Positions 34,931 through 47,266 of a stretch of DNA of 64,000 nucleotides are shown in pieces. The DNA is taken from positions 34,061,270 to 34,125,269 of the forward strand of contig CM040422.1 in the NCBI GenBank assembly GCA_022702705.1, read 5' to 3'. The notes below the pieces were generated by a model, which saw only the letters and a program-made list of their open reading frames with translations, was not told where the DNA came from and ran no database searches. Within the stretch, counting starts at the first letter, position 1. Each line of letters opens with the position of its first letter. The translations under genes and the position numbers were made by a program. The DNA is from Papilionanthe hookeriana x Papilionanthe teres (lineage: Eukaryota > Streptophyta > Magnoliopsida > Asparagales > Orchidaceae).

Positions 34931-35066
34931 AAGAAGGGAAATTTACATGCATACCACTGCATTTTCCTGTATTTGCATGTACCACCTAATTTCTGTGTTT
35001 GCAACAAAAAGAAAAAGGCAAATATATATATCTATATATATATATATATCTATATATATATATATA

Positions 35067-35141
<75 letters not shown>

Positions 35142-35560
35142 GTTTGCATACATACCAATTAATTTCTGTGTAAGAAAAGAAAAAAAAGGGGAAGAAAAAA
35201 GAAAAAAGATTTACATGCATACCCACCCAATCCCTGTAAACGAGAAAAAAAATGATGAGTTACATGCACATCACCTAAATCTTGTAACTAAAATAAAATA
35301 AAATAAGGATTTACATACATACCACTTAGTGTTTATGCAAAATCTGCATACGTACCACTCAATTCTAGCTGCTTGTAGAGAATAACAAGAAAGAAATTTA
35401 ATTTTATGTATTTATTCCTGTATATATATTTGTGTATACACTATTCTATTTCTGCTCGGCTTTGATAAAATTATTTACATGATACTAATCCCTTTATGTG
35501 TACTCTCAAATACAAAGGAGAAGTCTACACGCAGACCACTTAATTCTTATAATTTTGAAG
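34931..35560. repeat. TA microsatellite within ACATGCATACCAC motif repeats
   Basis: (TA)n with TC interruptions at 35026-35138, about 113 bp. Around it, the motif TTACATGCATACCAC followed by (C)AATTxCTGT recurs at about 34944, 34974, 35143, 35212, 35260, 35312 and 35344. Confidence 0.8.
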
Positions 35561-35567
35561 AAAAAAG

Positions 35568-35572
35568 GGAGA

Positions 35573-35623
<51 letters not shown>

Positions 35624-36420
35624 TTATGATGATGATGATATATATATTAACGTTAATAATATATACACACACGATAATATATTACTTATAATAATATATA
35701 AATAATAATAAAAATAATAGTGACGATAATATAGTAGTAATAATAATAACAATTATAAACAGTAATAAAAATAAATATATATAATAATGAATTAATTATA
35801 ATATAAATATATAATAATAATAATAATAATAACAATAATAATAATAATAATAAAAAAATAAATAAATAACTTACTTGTAAGTATATGTAAACAATAAGCA
35901 ATAGTAATAACTATATATAAATATAAATAAATAAGTCAATAATCAAGTGAAAATGATAATAATAACGATATTAATATTAATAACAATAAATAGTAATAGA
36001 AATAACACACAGGTAAATAATAAAATTATCACTAGTAATAGATAATAATAATAAAAGTATATAGATAATAACGACTTAATAACAATAACATAAGCGATAA
36101 TAATATTAATAATAAATAAGATGATAATAATAATAAAGAAAAAATAATATGATAACAGTGATGTATATAATATATATAATAATAATAATAACATACGCAT
36201 TAAAAAATATAATACTATATAAAAATAATAATAACATGAATTAATTATAATATGATAATAATAATAATAATAACATATAAATAATAATAATAATAATAAT
36301 AATATGAATGATAATATATATCCGTACATAAATAATAATAAATAATAACCGTGATAATAAACAAAATTTAAATAATTATAACAATACTTATACATACATA
36401 CTGAAGAGTAAGATATTAAT

Positions 36421-36484
<64 letters not shown>

Positions 36485-36690
36485 CTAACGATAAAAAAAA
36501 ACATATACATATGCATATACATAAGTAATATTAACGATAATAATAATAATAAGTATACATCTACTATAATATATAACTAAAATAATAATGATAATAATAA
36601 AAAACAAATGAAAATGCCTACACTTATATCTATGTAAAATAATAACAGTAAATAATAAATATGATAATAGCATTAACAATAATAAAAAGG
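35568..36690. repeat. long (AAT)n-type simple-sequence region
   Basis: Pure (AAT/ATA)n at 35572-35622, then a kilobase of imperfect ATA/AAT triplets broken by AT and ATG motifs, and a pure (TA)n tract at 36424-36482. Open frames rich in Ile, Tyr and Leu on both strands are translated microsatellite, not genes. Confidence 0.9.
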
Positions 36691-38195
36691 GGGAGACATT
36701 AATGCTTCGTTATACCTAGTTGGAGTCGTATGTATGAAGAACTTGAAATGAAAGTTAAAGATGTAAACACATAGGAATTGAGCGGTAGATATGTAAATAC
36801 TAAGACAATATATGGAATATTCGTAAAGAGGAAATATATAAAGCATCGAAACGTGGCGGTATATGGAGCCTTAAGCGGGGCTATAAGACGAAGGTTTAGG
36901 TAGGTATGAGCAATGATCAAGTGGGGCTATAAGACGGAGTATTACATATTCTGACCCTAGTGACAAGAATTGGCATTACTGCCCCTAACATCTGGTAAAA
37001 GGTTAACTCTTGCTCTCATTAGTTAGCTAGCAGTTGTAGCCCGTCTGTGTGACTGACCCACTTTTCAAAACATACACATATGATATCAAAATGTATTTTC
37101 AAAAGAAGCTCATATTTTGCTTGCCAATAATGTTTACAATCTTTGCATGACAAAAGAAAGCTCGACATTTTAAAACATTACTTTTGCCAAATTTATATGT
37201 CAGTCACATAGGCCGAGTTGAGGATTGCCCTCCCATCAGTGTTTGGTGGGTAGCCTTTTACTTTTTCTTTGGTCTTACATACATGGTGTCGATGGTTGCT
37301 TGTGGAGTCCCTTTGGGAAAAGTACAATTCTAAGCTCTCCTATTTACCAAACTTTTATACCCCACTCTGATCTTGCATATATGTGCCACCTAGCTTTTTA
37401 CACATGTGCATTGTCTTCTGGTTTTCTTTAGTTTTTTGTCATATTTATATGCTTTACATATGATACAAACCCTTTTGCATCGGTATCACAAGTGACAAGT
37501 CCGCATCGTTGCTTTTTTTATTACATTTTTCTTTTTACTGCATTTTTTATGTATATATATATGCGTGTTAGGTTACACTTGCGACATTACTATTTTCCTA
37601 GGCTATTTGTATGATCTGATACTGTGCAAATGTAAGTTTTAAATCCTAAATTAAATTACAGGATTGAAACACTAAATTTCAAAGACATAAAGCCAAACAC
37701 TAGGATAGTTGGGGAAGTCACCAAGGCTTACCTCAAAATTTGTGGTATCCCCTACCTTTCATTTTTTTGACTCCTGAAAATAAAAGTTCCTGTTTTGAGT
37801 CATTCCCTTTTAACTTTTCTACGTCCAACATTGAAAACCTTAACTTTGAAATCTTGAAGACAGGTCAACTGATCTTAATCGAGAGTTTTCCTAAGTAACT
37901 TCGGTCATTTAAGATGTAATTAACTATAGGGGTATGCCTCAATAAGGAACTAAGAACCCTTGTAAAATAAATCCTATCTAATCTTTATATGTAGAACGTG
38001 TCGGTCATACATAAAAGGATTCGAAGACCTAACGAATGTCGTGAAATATTTAATTTATATAATCAGGCTTGTTGTCAAGTGTTATGCTTACCTTTCAATG
38101 TGATATATCACTTATGGTGTTGTTCAATTACTTATAATATTCAATATATGAGATCTATTTGGTCTCATCTTTTTCAAAATTAAAAATACTATTAG
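36691..38195. other. unassigned AT-rich sequence
   Basis: No recognised gene. Copies of the dispersed GGAATTGAGCGGTAGATATG motif lie at about 36775. The region is directly upstream of the CACTA pseudogene and may contain eroded parts of it. Confidence 0.35.
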
Positions 38196-38400
38196 ATTAA
38201 ATTTAGTTTTTTCAAAATTCTGGTCGACATGGTGAAGCCAGAAATCATTTTATTTAAAATTTCATTTTTCTTCCGATGTAAGAAATGTTCATCTTGGATT
38301 GGCTACCGATCCATTTAAGCTTATGAGTTCTAAATATATAGTATTTGGTTTGGCTATCAATGGATTTAATCCATTCAAGCTTATGAGCTCTACAAACGAT
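38195..38400 (+). repeat. second copy of a TNP2 segment
   Basis: TTTCATTTTTCTTCCGATGTAAGAAATG and the following TTGGATTGGCTACCGATCC resemble 38550-38610 (AAGAAATGCTTGTCCTAGTTTGGCTACTGATAG). A GATTTAATCCATTCAAGCTTATGAG stretch occurs at 38312 and 38368 and again, diverged, at 38610. This suggests local duplication inside the transposase gene. Confidence 0.55.
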
Positions 38401-39595
38401 ATTTTCTATTGATTCGTATATTGCAAATATTATTCAAGACAAAAAAGAAAAAAATTAGTTAAAAAGATGCTATAGCGTTATAAATATAGTAATAAAGATG
38501 GTTTTTTACGTCATCCAAGTGATGGTGAATCTTGAAAATCATTTTACTCGAAATTTTTTGATTTTGCTTCCAATGCAAGAAATGCTTGTCCTAGTTTGGC
38601 TACTGATAGATTTAATACATTCAAGTTTATTAGTTCAACATATAGTATTTGGTCTGTGCTTTTGGTTATAATTTATCTCTTTGGATTGAGATGAAACAAT
38701 CATCTTTCATTCTATCTACAATCATACCAGAGGAGGAGAGTCAAGAAAATGATTTTGATGTATACCTATAACTATTAATACATTAGTTACTTGAATTATG
38801 ACAAGGAGTTCTTTGTTATGATGCTGCAATAGGTACAAATTTTAAAATGCGTGTAGCATTGATGTGGACTACTAATGACTTTCTCGATTATGGAATGCTA
38901 TTTGGGTGGAGTACTAAAGGAAGGTTAGCTTGCCCATGTTGTGTTGAAAATTCTCAATCATTGTGGTTTTGTAAGAGTAAAAACTTTTATTTTATGGGCC
39001 ATCGATGTTGGTTTCCTTCAGGACATTTATTTCGTCGAAACTATTTTGATAATACAAAGGAGTTTAGACTTGCACCTCAAAGACTTAGTGGAACCCAAAT
39101 TTCACTAGCTTGAATCTTTGTGGCATACTTTTAGCAAAACTAAAAAAAATCTAAAAAAAAAGGAAATATTACCGTTTGATGGGTGAAGAGTTGGATAATT
39201 TTTAAAAATAAAAGAAAAAATATATTTTTTCCTTTGCCTTATTGAGAGTATAACATTTAGCCACTTAAAATGGATGTTATGCATATATAAAAAAAAAAAG
39301 ATTGTGATAATTTTATTTAGACTCTATTAGATTTTGAGATTGCAGACGATAATTTGCAATATTGACAAGATTTGATTGATATTAGCGTGAAGAGAGAACT
39401 ACAACCTATTATTTCAGAAATAGTAGCTATTATTTACCATCAACATGATTCACAATGAGAAAGAAAGAGAAACGTATGTTCTGTGAAGTTTTTTTAAAAA
39501 ATGAAAATGCCTAAAGGATATGCATTAAAAATATTCAGATCAGTTAATATCAGTGATTAAGAATGACAGGTTTTTCATTGAAGATATTTTGTCAA

Positions 39596-39696
39596 TTGCA
39601 CTTAAATCTTGTGTGCAATGGAGAAAAAGAATTCATGTAGCCGACCCCACTTACTGGGATTAATGCTTTGTTCTTGTTGTTGCACTTAAATCTTGT
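39596..39696 (+). mobile_element. 5'-truncated TTG-tailed retroposon with 17-bp TSD
   Basis: TTGCACTTAAATCTTGT occurs at 39596-39612 and again, identically, at 39680-39696. The 67 bp between them include CATGTAGCCGACCCCACTTA, GGGATTAATGC and a TTGTTCTTGTTG tail. The (TTG)n tail, the CCGACCCCACTTA..GGG motif and long target duplications recall the 3' ends of plant SINEs of the Au/TS type; that family name is from memory and not certain. It interrupts the TNP2 pseudogene. Confidence 0.7.
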
Positions 39697-40955
39697 ATAT
39701 CATCAAAAGAATCTATTAGTGTTGTTATTGAGATATCATAATTTTTGAAATCAATACGTGCTAAGGCTATCAATTCTAATGTGTTGGATAAGCTCAAAGG
39801 AATATTGTATGACTTTTCTGTAAGATGGAAAATATTTATCTCCACTCATTTTTCACAATCATGGTTCACTTACTTGTTCACTTAGTCGAATAAGTTAAAT
39901 GTAGTGGACCTGTGCATTACAAATGGATGTATCCATTCACGAGGTACATAATTACTTACAATTTAATAACAAATATCTTTGAGATTAATAACCACAAATA
40001 TATATAGATGCAGGTTCTTCTCAACACTCAAAGATTATGTTGGAAATAAAGCACAATCGAAGGGCTTAATTGCAGAGCAATATATAGCTGAGGATGGGAT
40101 GCATTTTTGCTTTAGATGTTTGGAGGAGTTTCAAAAAACCAATATATCCGCAGAGATATTAGATGAAGAACAAATACATTATAAATTTTGTAGTGAAGGA
40201 ATTTCGCTTATTAGATAACATCATTTTCTCTATCCTCAATTTAAGCTCACAGATATGTTCTCCGACATTGTGATAATATCACCTCTTATAGGCAAGCCTT
40301 TATTGCTAGCGAGCAACAAAAGAGAAACACATGCATAAATATGAATTCCTCAGACATTGAGATGCTTCTGAATGAAAGATCTCATGAATTGTTCAAACAA
40401 AAAATATGTTTCCTTAAGATTTAAAAGTAATAATTAATATAGTTTTGTAATAATATCCATGTTTTCTTGCAGATTGCATGTGCTAATGATTCTTTGATAT
40501 CAGTGGAAATTAGGGCACTAGCAAAGGACCCTAACAAAGTTGCTAAAAATTATAAAGGATACAACTATTATACACCAAAGCATACGATGATAATAAGAGA
40601 TATAAAAACAATGTCGTCGTTAATACTATAGAAATTGGTGATTTCAATTATTATGATCGGTTGAATGACATCATTGATATCAATTACTCAAATTTATTTC
40701 GAGTCATACTATTCAAATGTGATTGGACAAGAACAAATAGAATTGTCATGAAAAATGATTAGTTTGAATTAAATTTGATTAATCTCTCACGTTTAATACA
40801 TACATAAGAGAAGTTAGAGTGCAATCCATTTGTTTTCTTCTCTCAAGCTGAACCAGCTTTCTTTGTTCAAGATCTCAAGAACATAAATTTGAATTTCACT
40901 GTAAGAGTTAAACCAAGAGATATTTTTGATTATATTATAACTTTTATCAATGAAT

Positions 40956-42187
40956 AAATGAGATATGTTGGCCACACGAATGATAATGAGATATTTTTTA
41001 TTATTTTTTAAATATTTTCATGTTTACTTGGTTAAATATTGTAGTATTAGATGTGCGTTTTAAGAGTATTTATAATTTTTGACAAAAAAGTTTTGAAGAT
41101 TGTTTTCCTTATACACAACAATTATATAATTTTGCTTTATTTACTCACATTTTCTTGTATTGTTTACGTTGTAATTATTCTTTTTATATTGTCCAAACTT
41201 TTTTAAAAATATAGTATACTAATAATTTTTAATGTTATAGAAATGACTAATGGTCATTTATTAAAAAGGGCTAAAATAGTTTCATCAAACTATGATTATA
41301 GTAGACATAAGAATAGCATGAGAATAACAGATCATAAAATACTCAATCTACACCCATCCACCTGTTGCCCTCACTTTTGTCGAGGCCTAGTCTTTCTTAC
41401 AAGCCTAGCATCTAGTCATAGGACTTTTCTGTTGACTATCCTAGTGGACTAGTGATGGAACACAATCCCATCAGAAATTCTAAATGTTTATTTGCTCCTC
41501 TTGGAGTTCTATATGTTTAGTCATAACCTTTAGCGTTTAGTATGTGGTGCCAAATACGAGGGAGCTCAAAAGGAGTCCCTATAGGAAGGTCAAGCCTTAA
41601 AGTCAACCCTGGGTGATCTAGTCTTGGGCAAGCTTGCACACACTCACTTGAACCCAAAATTTTCACTCACAACCTAAACCCTAAAACCAAACATGCTCAA
41701 CCTGGTTCCCTACTTCATTTGGAAACTTATGTGGGCGGTCCCCCCAGACCTTTAGCCCTAGGCTAGGGTTTGGCTAGGACCAGTACATGGAGGATCCAAA
41801 ATGGGACTTCTCTTTGGTCCATGACTGAAATAAGGATGATTCTATGGTTAACACTCCCACTTAATCTCAGTTTTACCAAAAATCTTAGTTTTGCCTCCTA
41901 GCCCGCAAGTTGTCACCAAATTACCAAAATACCCATAAGCTCTAATTTTGCCCAAAAATTTTAAAATTGCCTAAATTTTCAAATTTCCTTCAAAATCATC
42001 TCAATCCATTCCAAATCACTCAAATTACCCAAAATTCTCAAAATTCCACTAAAATACCCTTAATACCCCAAAAAAATTCCAAAAATTCCCAAAATCTCCA
42101 AAAGCACTTCAAATGACCCAAACTCAATTCAAACAACTCCATTGTGCTCGATTTGACCAAATTGACCAGTTTTGACCAATTACCCTT
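40956..42187. other. unassigned flank, left part split by Athila #2
   Basis: AT-rich to 41350, then mixed sequence. From 41850 on, CCAAAATT / CCCAAAATTC low-complexity sequence dominates and continues beyond the Athila insert at 51297, showing the two parts were once joined. No gene recognised. Confidence 0.45.
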
Positions 42188-44018
42188 TGATGCACTAAAA
42201 ATATATATGCTTTTTGCTATATGATTTTACTCATTTTTGGTGATATTACACTTTAAAGGAGGTATTTTGTATATTTTTTGATTTTAGGTACAAAAATAGT
42301 GATTGGAGCAAAAAGAAGCAAAAACGGTGCAATTTAGAGCAAAAACGAGCAAGAAATATTGCTTTTATGCTTAATTTGTAAGGCTATCTGTTAAGAATGC
42401 AACACAACTGAAACGGGACGAATCAGAGCTGAACGAAGCCAAACGGAGTAAAATGGCGGAGCTGCCTAGGATGGGCACCGAGGGCGCCCAAACTAGCACC
42501 GGCGGCTCCAGAAACCCGAGAGCATAAAAAATAGGGCGCCGACGGTGCCCTATTCAGCGCCGGCGGAGCTCAAGACAGCCTGGATATGATATTGGGTGGT
42601 TTTTGGCCAAATACATCGAATCTGGCACTTTTTGGAGGGTTTCTTCATGCACCTCTTAGGAAATTCGTCCATACTCTATTTTAAACTGAATTTGAAGCCA
42701 AAAATGAAGAAGAGATGTTAGGAAAAACTTGGAGAATGCTTAGAGATTTTAGAATAGGAGTATAAATGTAGATTTCTACCTTTTTGGAAAGATTATTGAC
42801 GAGATTTTAATAGAATCTATAAGGGAATGTTCTAGCATTTCATGGATCCGCGGGAGACTTTGTGGGAGAGATTTTCATCTTCTTTCAAGGGGAAAAAGCT
42901 AAGTATTGTGTTCTTCATTATCTTATGATTTTGTAAACACTTATTTTGTGGATTTTCTTTGAAATGAAGTTTTCCGTTGTGTTTTCTTCGTGCTTTGCGA
43001 TGTCTTTCTCTTACTCTTCCTTTTTGTTTGGAAGTAGTGGCATAGGAAGTTTATGCTATTATTTTCATTCTACTTTTCTTTTGCAATGAGTAGGATTCAT
43101 GTTTAGGATGTTGAGATACATGCTAGAAGAACTTTTACATATAAATGTGATGGTTTTTACTTGCACTTCATTTACATTGCAATTAAGGCCTGTTGTAATG
43201 TTAAAATTTTTTGTGAAAACATACGATCCGAGAGGGTTATGCTTTCTACAACTAAGTACGAACCACATTCAAATTCCATGGATGGTGAAGTTCATGGGGA
43301 TTAAATGCAAATAAATGGGAAAATATAATTATTGGACGTAGAAGTGGAGATTTTAGAGTGACAGACTAAAATCCCCAAATCGGTCCTATTGTTTGAGTAC
43401 TGAAGCAGAGATGTTAGCCCTCAGGCGAGGGGAACGTGGGAGCTCCGAAGTGAGAGCCGGTATCCTCCCAGCCTAGCCACGGATTCAGTAACCAAGCATA
43501 GGATTAGTCAATGTTCTTTATGCCTGGACCAAAGCGTAAAAAGTAGGATTGCTCTTATTTAACACGTACAATATTCAATCCATCTCATTCCTATACATTA
43601 TCCATTTCATTACTTAAGAATAGTTGTTTTTAGTATCTCAAAATTCTCCAAACCAATTCATCCAAAAAGGGTTATATTTAGAATTATTATTTACATTTAG
43701 TTATAGTTACTATCTTTACATTTAATATTTACATTTAGGAGTAGTTATTATTCTTACATATAACTTTCTACCTTTAGGAGTACTTGTTAGAAACCACTTA
43801 TATCGACCTTCCAATCTAAAGCCTAATAATTGTTGATTAGAATTTAACTAAGAATCTGTTATCTCGCTTCCCTGTGGGATCAATAAACGAGACTCCATTA
43901 GAGCAATGTATTACTTGATACGATACATATACTTACATTTGAAATTGTGGCTTTACAAAATCATTATAAATTTATAAATCTGAGGTCATAAATTCTTATA
44001 TATAAAAAAGTCGCATCA
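42188..44018 (+). repeat. 5' LTR of Athila #2 (1831 bp)
   Basis: TGATGCAC...GTCGCATCA ends. GC-rich palindrome-like motifs (GGGCACCGAGGGCGCCC, GGGCGCCGACGGTGCCC, GCGCCGGCGG) sit at 42473-42570. By eye over the first 170 bp it is roughly 92% identical to the 3' LTR. Compared with the latter it lacks ~90 bp near 42355. Confidence 0.9.
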
Positions 44019-44024
44019 AGTTTT

Positions 44025-44042
44025 TGGCGCCGTTGCCGGGAA
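44025..44042 (+). promoter_or_regulatory. primer binding site, tRNA-Asp type, Athila #2
   Basis: TGGCGCCGTTGCCGGGAA, one G shorter than the perfect match to tRNA-Asp; follows the LTR end and a 6-bp AGTTTT spacer. Confidence 0.85.
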
Positions 44043-44272
44043 GCTTCGGTAAAAATTTTAGAAAAGTTTTGGTTGAAGTAATTAGGCTTAGAATTGGAAA
44101 ACTTTAGTGTCTTAAAATTATTTTGTGTGAAAAGTGTTTTGTTGTATGAAAAGTTATTGTGAAAAAAACTGTTTGTGTGAAAAATTAGGTATTTGTGAAA
44201 ATATTTTGTTGTGTTGAGAATATTTTTCATTTTATTTGTTTTATTATTAATGTATTGTTTGCTGTGTTACGT

Positions 44273-45970
44273 ATGCAAAACAAAGGATCTGTAGGACTTA
44301 TGCCTTATGATCCCGAGTTAGAAAAATGGAAAATAATAAAAAAAAAACAGAAATGACTCAAAAAACTAGAAATGGAAATGAAAAACATTCACAATAATAA
44401 CTTGAAAAATCATCATAAATCATTGATGAATTATGTAAATCCTTCGATAGATAAAATTCACTCAAGTATATAAAACCATATTGTAGAAGCTGACTCATTC
44501 GAACTAAATCCAGCGATTATCCAAATTGTGCAGAACAACCAGTTTGGGGGAACTCCTTCGGAGGATCCCTATTTATACTTATCTAATTTTCTAGAACTTT
44601 GTACTACATTTCGTTATAATGGCACGTCAGACGAAGCTGTTAGGCTAAGATTTTTTTCCTTTCTCACTAAAGGATAAGGCTAAAATGTGGTTATACTCTT
44701 TAGCACCTAGTTCTATTAAAAATTGGGAGGAGTTAACTCAGAAATTCTTAGCTAAGTATTTTCCACCTTCAAGGACTACTCAACTTAGAAACGATATTAT
44801 CTGATTTTGTCAGTATGAAGGGGAATCAATATATGAAGCCTGGGAAAGATTTAAGGAACTCCTAAGAATGTGTCCACATCAAGCTCTGCCTGATTGGTTA
44901 ATCATTCAAACTTTTTATAATGGGTTAGTATGATCCCTTAGGTCTATAATTGATGCTGCCACTAGTGGATCATTAATGTCAAAACCATTTTATGAAGCAT
45001 ATGCATTAATTGAAGAATGACTACAAATAAATTTCAATGGCCCTCTACAAGGGAAAATCATAAATGTGTAGCCAATGTTCATGATACTGATGTGATTGCA
45101 ATTCTTGCATCTCAAGTTGCCGCAATATCAAGGAAGTTGGACCAATTTGGAATGAACCAGCCTCAACTCACTCCAGTAAGTGAGGAAAGTTCATTAGGGC
45201 GTATGATTGATTCCAACTTATCATATGATGCTTTAAATACCATAAACAACACATATTCTAACTTTTACGACCCAGATTGGGAGAACCATCCTAAATTTAA
45301 ATGGAATCATACTACTGATGGTGGAAACAAAAAATGAGAAAATAATCATGCAAATCCTAATGAAAGTTGGAATAATCAGGGGAACACAAACTATAGACCT
45401 TCAAATCCACCGAACTTTAACAATGATCAACAATAAGAAGATGTCTATAAACAAAGTGGTATTGCAAATGGGAAACCAGTTGCAAAGTCAAAATGCTGCA
45501 ATTAGAAACATAAAGAATCAATTAGAACAGATTTCTAATTCAGACCCCAAGGAACACTTCCTAGCAACATTGAGATCAACCCTAAAGAGAACACTAATGA
45601 ACAAGTAGAAGCTGTCCAATTAAAAAGTGGAAGAGATATAGAGGATGTGGTTAGAAAAGAGAAAGATGTTGTGAGAAAAATAAAGAAAACTAAAAGACCT
45701 GAAGAACATGTTTCTAAGGATCTGGAAAAATTAATATCTCCAACTAAAATCAGTTTGGAAAGACCACCGCCACCATTTCCTCAAAGACTTAGACAACATG
45801 AGTTGGATAAATTTTTTTTAAAGTTCATGAAAGTAATTAAGAAGTTAATGATAAATATTCCTTTCACTGAAGCTTTGGAACAGATGCCAAGTTATGCAAA
45901 GTTTATGAAGGAGATATTAAATAAGAAAAGGAAATTTGGGGATTACGAGATAGTTGCACTGAGTGAGTAG
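44273..45970 (+). pseudogene. gag: Athila #2 gag, frameshifted
   Basis: The start ATG 44273 opens MQNKGSVGLMPYDPELEK, followed in mixed frames by YVNPSIDKIHSSI, FELNPAIIQIVQNNQFGGTPSEDPYLYLSNFLELCTTF (44500-44610), the WL.SLAP block and YEAYALIEE. NKFQWPSTRENHK starts the frame at 45017. A long spacer holds DVIAILASQVAAISRKLDQ and the Asn-rich tail, and ERPPPPFPQRLRQHELDKF (45755) marks the linker to protease. Stops and at least four frame changes. Confidence 0.85.
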
Positions 45971-46576
45971 TGCAGCGTTTTACTTCAGAAAAATTTTCCT
46001 CGGAAACTTAAAGATCCTTGTAGCTTTACAATTCCTCGTGCAATTGGAAAAAGATTATGTGGAAAAGCTTTATGTGATTTAGAAGTGAGCATTAATGTGA
46101 TGCCTCTATCTATATTTAGAAGGTTAGGTTTAGTCAATATTTCTCCCACTACTGTAACCCTTTTGTTAGTCGATCGATCTATCATTTATCCAAAAGGAGT
46201 TATAGAAGACGTGCTTGTTAAAGTGGATAAATTTATCTTTCCTTTGGACTTTATTGTATTAGATATAGAGGAAGATAAAGAAATTCCAATTATTTTAGGG
46301 AGACCTTTCCTTGTTTTTGGACAAACTATGATAGATGTGCAAAAGGGAGAGTTGACTATGAATATTAATGACCATGAAGTCACTTTTGATGTATTAAATA
46401 CTATGAAATATCCAGCCGAGAGAAAAAATGATGAATGTTTTTGGATGGATGAAATTGATTATCTAAGTAAATACCATTTCCAAGAAAGTTTTGAGAGTAA
46501 GATAACAGATGAGATTGGAATGGATTTTCATGATGATTCGAAAACATTATTTAAAGAAGGCTGTATGTATGTTTAA
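45970..46576 (+). pseudogene. Athila #2 aspartic protease
   Basis: Contains GSFTIP-like SFTIPRAIGKRLCGKALCDL (46020-46080) then EVSINVMPLSIFRRLGL. The Asp is kept but the normally following Gly-Ala is Glu-Val, unlike the family DLGASINLMP. VDRSIIYPKGVIEDVLVKVDKFIF and EEDKEIPIILGRPFLVFGQTMIDVQKGELTM follow in an open frame to 46576. A stop (TAG, about 45969) separates it from gag. Confidence 0.8.
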
Positions 46577-46588
46577 GAGAGGTGTGAA

Positions 46589-47266
46589 ATGATGGACGCT
46601 ATCAAAAATTGTAAACTTTTAATTCCATCTGTTGAAAAATCTCATAAACTTAAGATGGATGTACCCCAAACAATTTTAAAGCCTATCTATTTAGGGAATT
46701 CATCTACACAATCAGTCTTTATTTCTTTAAATTCGACTCAATCACAAGAAAAACCTGAATTGAATGATCAACATGATAAAATTATTGAACTAAGACTTGG
46801 AAGAGAATTTGAGGATATATTTCAAAAGAACTTTCAGTTGAGAAATGAGGATAAGAATATTGTAAGACCATTGGAAGAAATTCCTAAGGAATTAGAAAAA
46901 TCTATTTCCTCAACTAAGATAGATCCTCCATCATTTTATAATTATAAAGGGGAAGAATAGGAAGATAACTTGAAACAGAAGAGTGACATAGAAGAATTTG
47001 ATCCTGAATCTGAATTATTTATAGAGAATCCAATCCAAAATTTGGGAGATCTTGAATTATCTTATAGAGATCCATTTTTTATAAATTTCGAGGATGATAT
47101 TAATATACAAATTGAGAAGATCAATAGAAGAATTTTGGATCTAGAAAGAAATATGAGGAACAATGATATAAATCCATCTGAAAAGGAAGAGGTGAATGAA
47201 AAATTACAATTTGAAAATTTTGAAGGAATTCCTGGATCTGAAAAGGATTGGACAATTGATCGATGA
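46589..47266 (+). CDS. unassigned Athila #2 open region in place of pol
   Basis: Two consecutive open pieces in frame register with the protease linker. The first (46589-46960) begins like the protease-RT linker of this lineage (LIPSVEKSHKLKMD..YLGNSSTQSVFIS), then departs from it where RT should begin. The second (46970-47266) is acidic and Lys/Asn-rich with a likely coiled segment (IQIEKINRRILDLERNMRNND) and no recognised domain. I see no counterpart in the elements at 19.4 or 53.0 kb. It may be rearranged element sequence or acquired sequence; coding status uncertain. Confidence 0.45.

Larger units (their letters stand above)
38195..40955 (+). pseudogene. CACTA (En/Spm) TNP2-type transposase, decayed
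   Basis: TNP2 transposase carrying the DDE core of CACTA elements. In order: a NKDGFLRHPSDGE.. block (38490), WSVLL..YN.. and GEESQENDFDVYL (38750), then MRVALMWTTNDFLDYGMLFGWSTKGRLACPCC (38847, intact frame of 88 codons). MPKGYALKIFRSVNISD follows at 39505, then the LDKLK..SF..MVHL..H region (39780-39900) and the PVHY.WMYP-like HYKWMYPFTR segment (39915). A likely intron (39950-40010, ending TGCAG) is followed by FFSTLKDYVGNKAQ...AEQYIAEDGMHFCFR (40019). The C-terminal FNYYDRLNDIIDINY..FRVILFKCDW and FFVQDLKN blocks lie at 40640-40920. There are many stops and shifts. Confidence 0.85.

Noticed and set aside
35479..36679. Long open frames rich in Ile/Tyr/Leu on both strands
   Set aside because: They are translations of AAT/ATA and TA microsatellites; no family, no start context, both strands equal.
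41440..41460. CTAGTGGACTAGTG as a CACTA terminus for the TNP2 pseudogene
   Set aside because: No matching CACTA end on the left and no subterminal repeats near it; short enough to be chance.
43065..43314. Frames repeated at 50344-50596 that look like a conserved gene pair
   Set aside because: The similarity is because both lie in the two LTRs of Athila #2.
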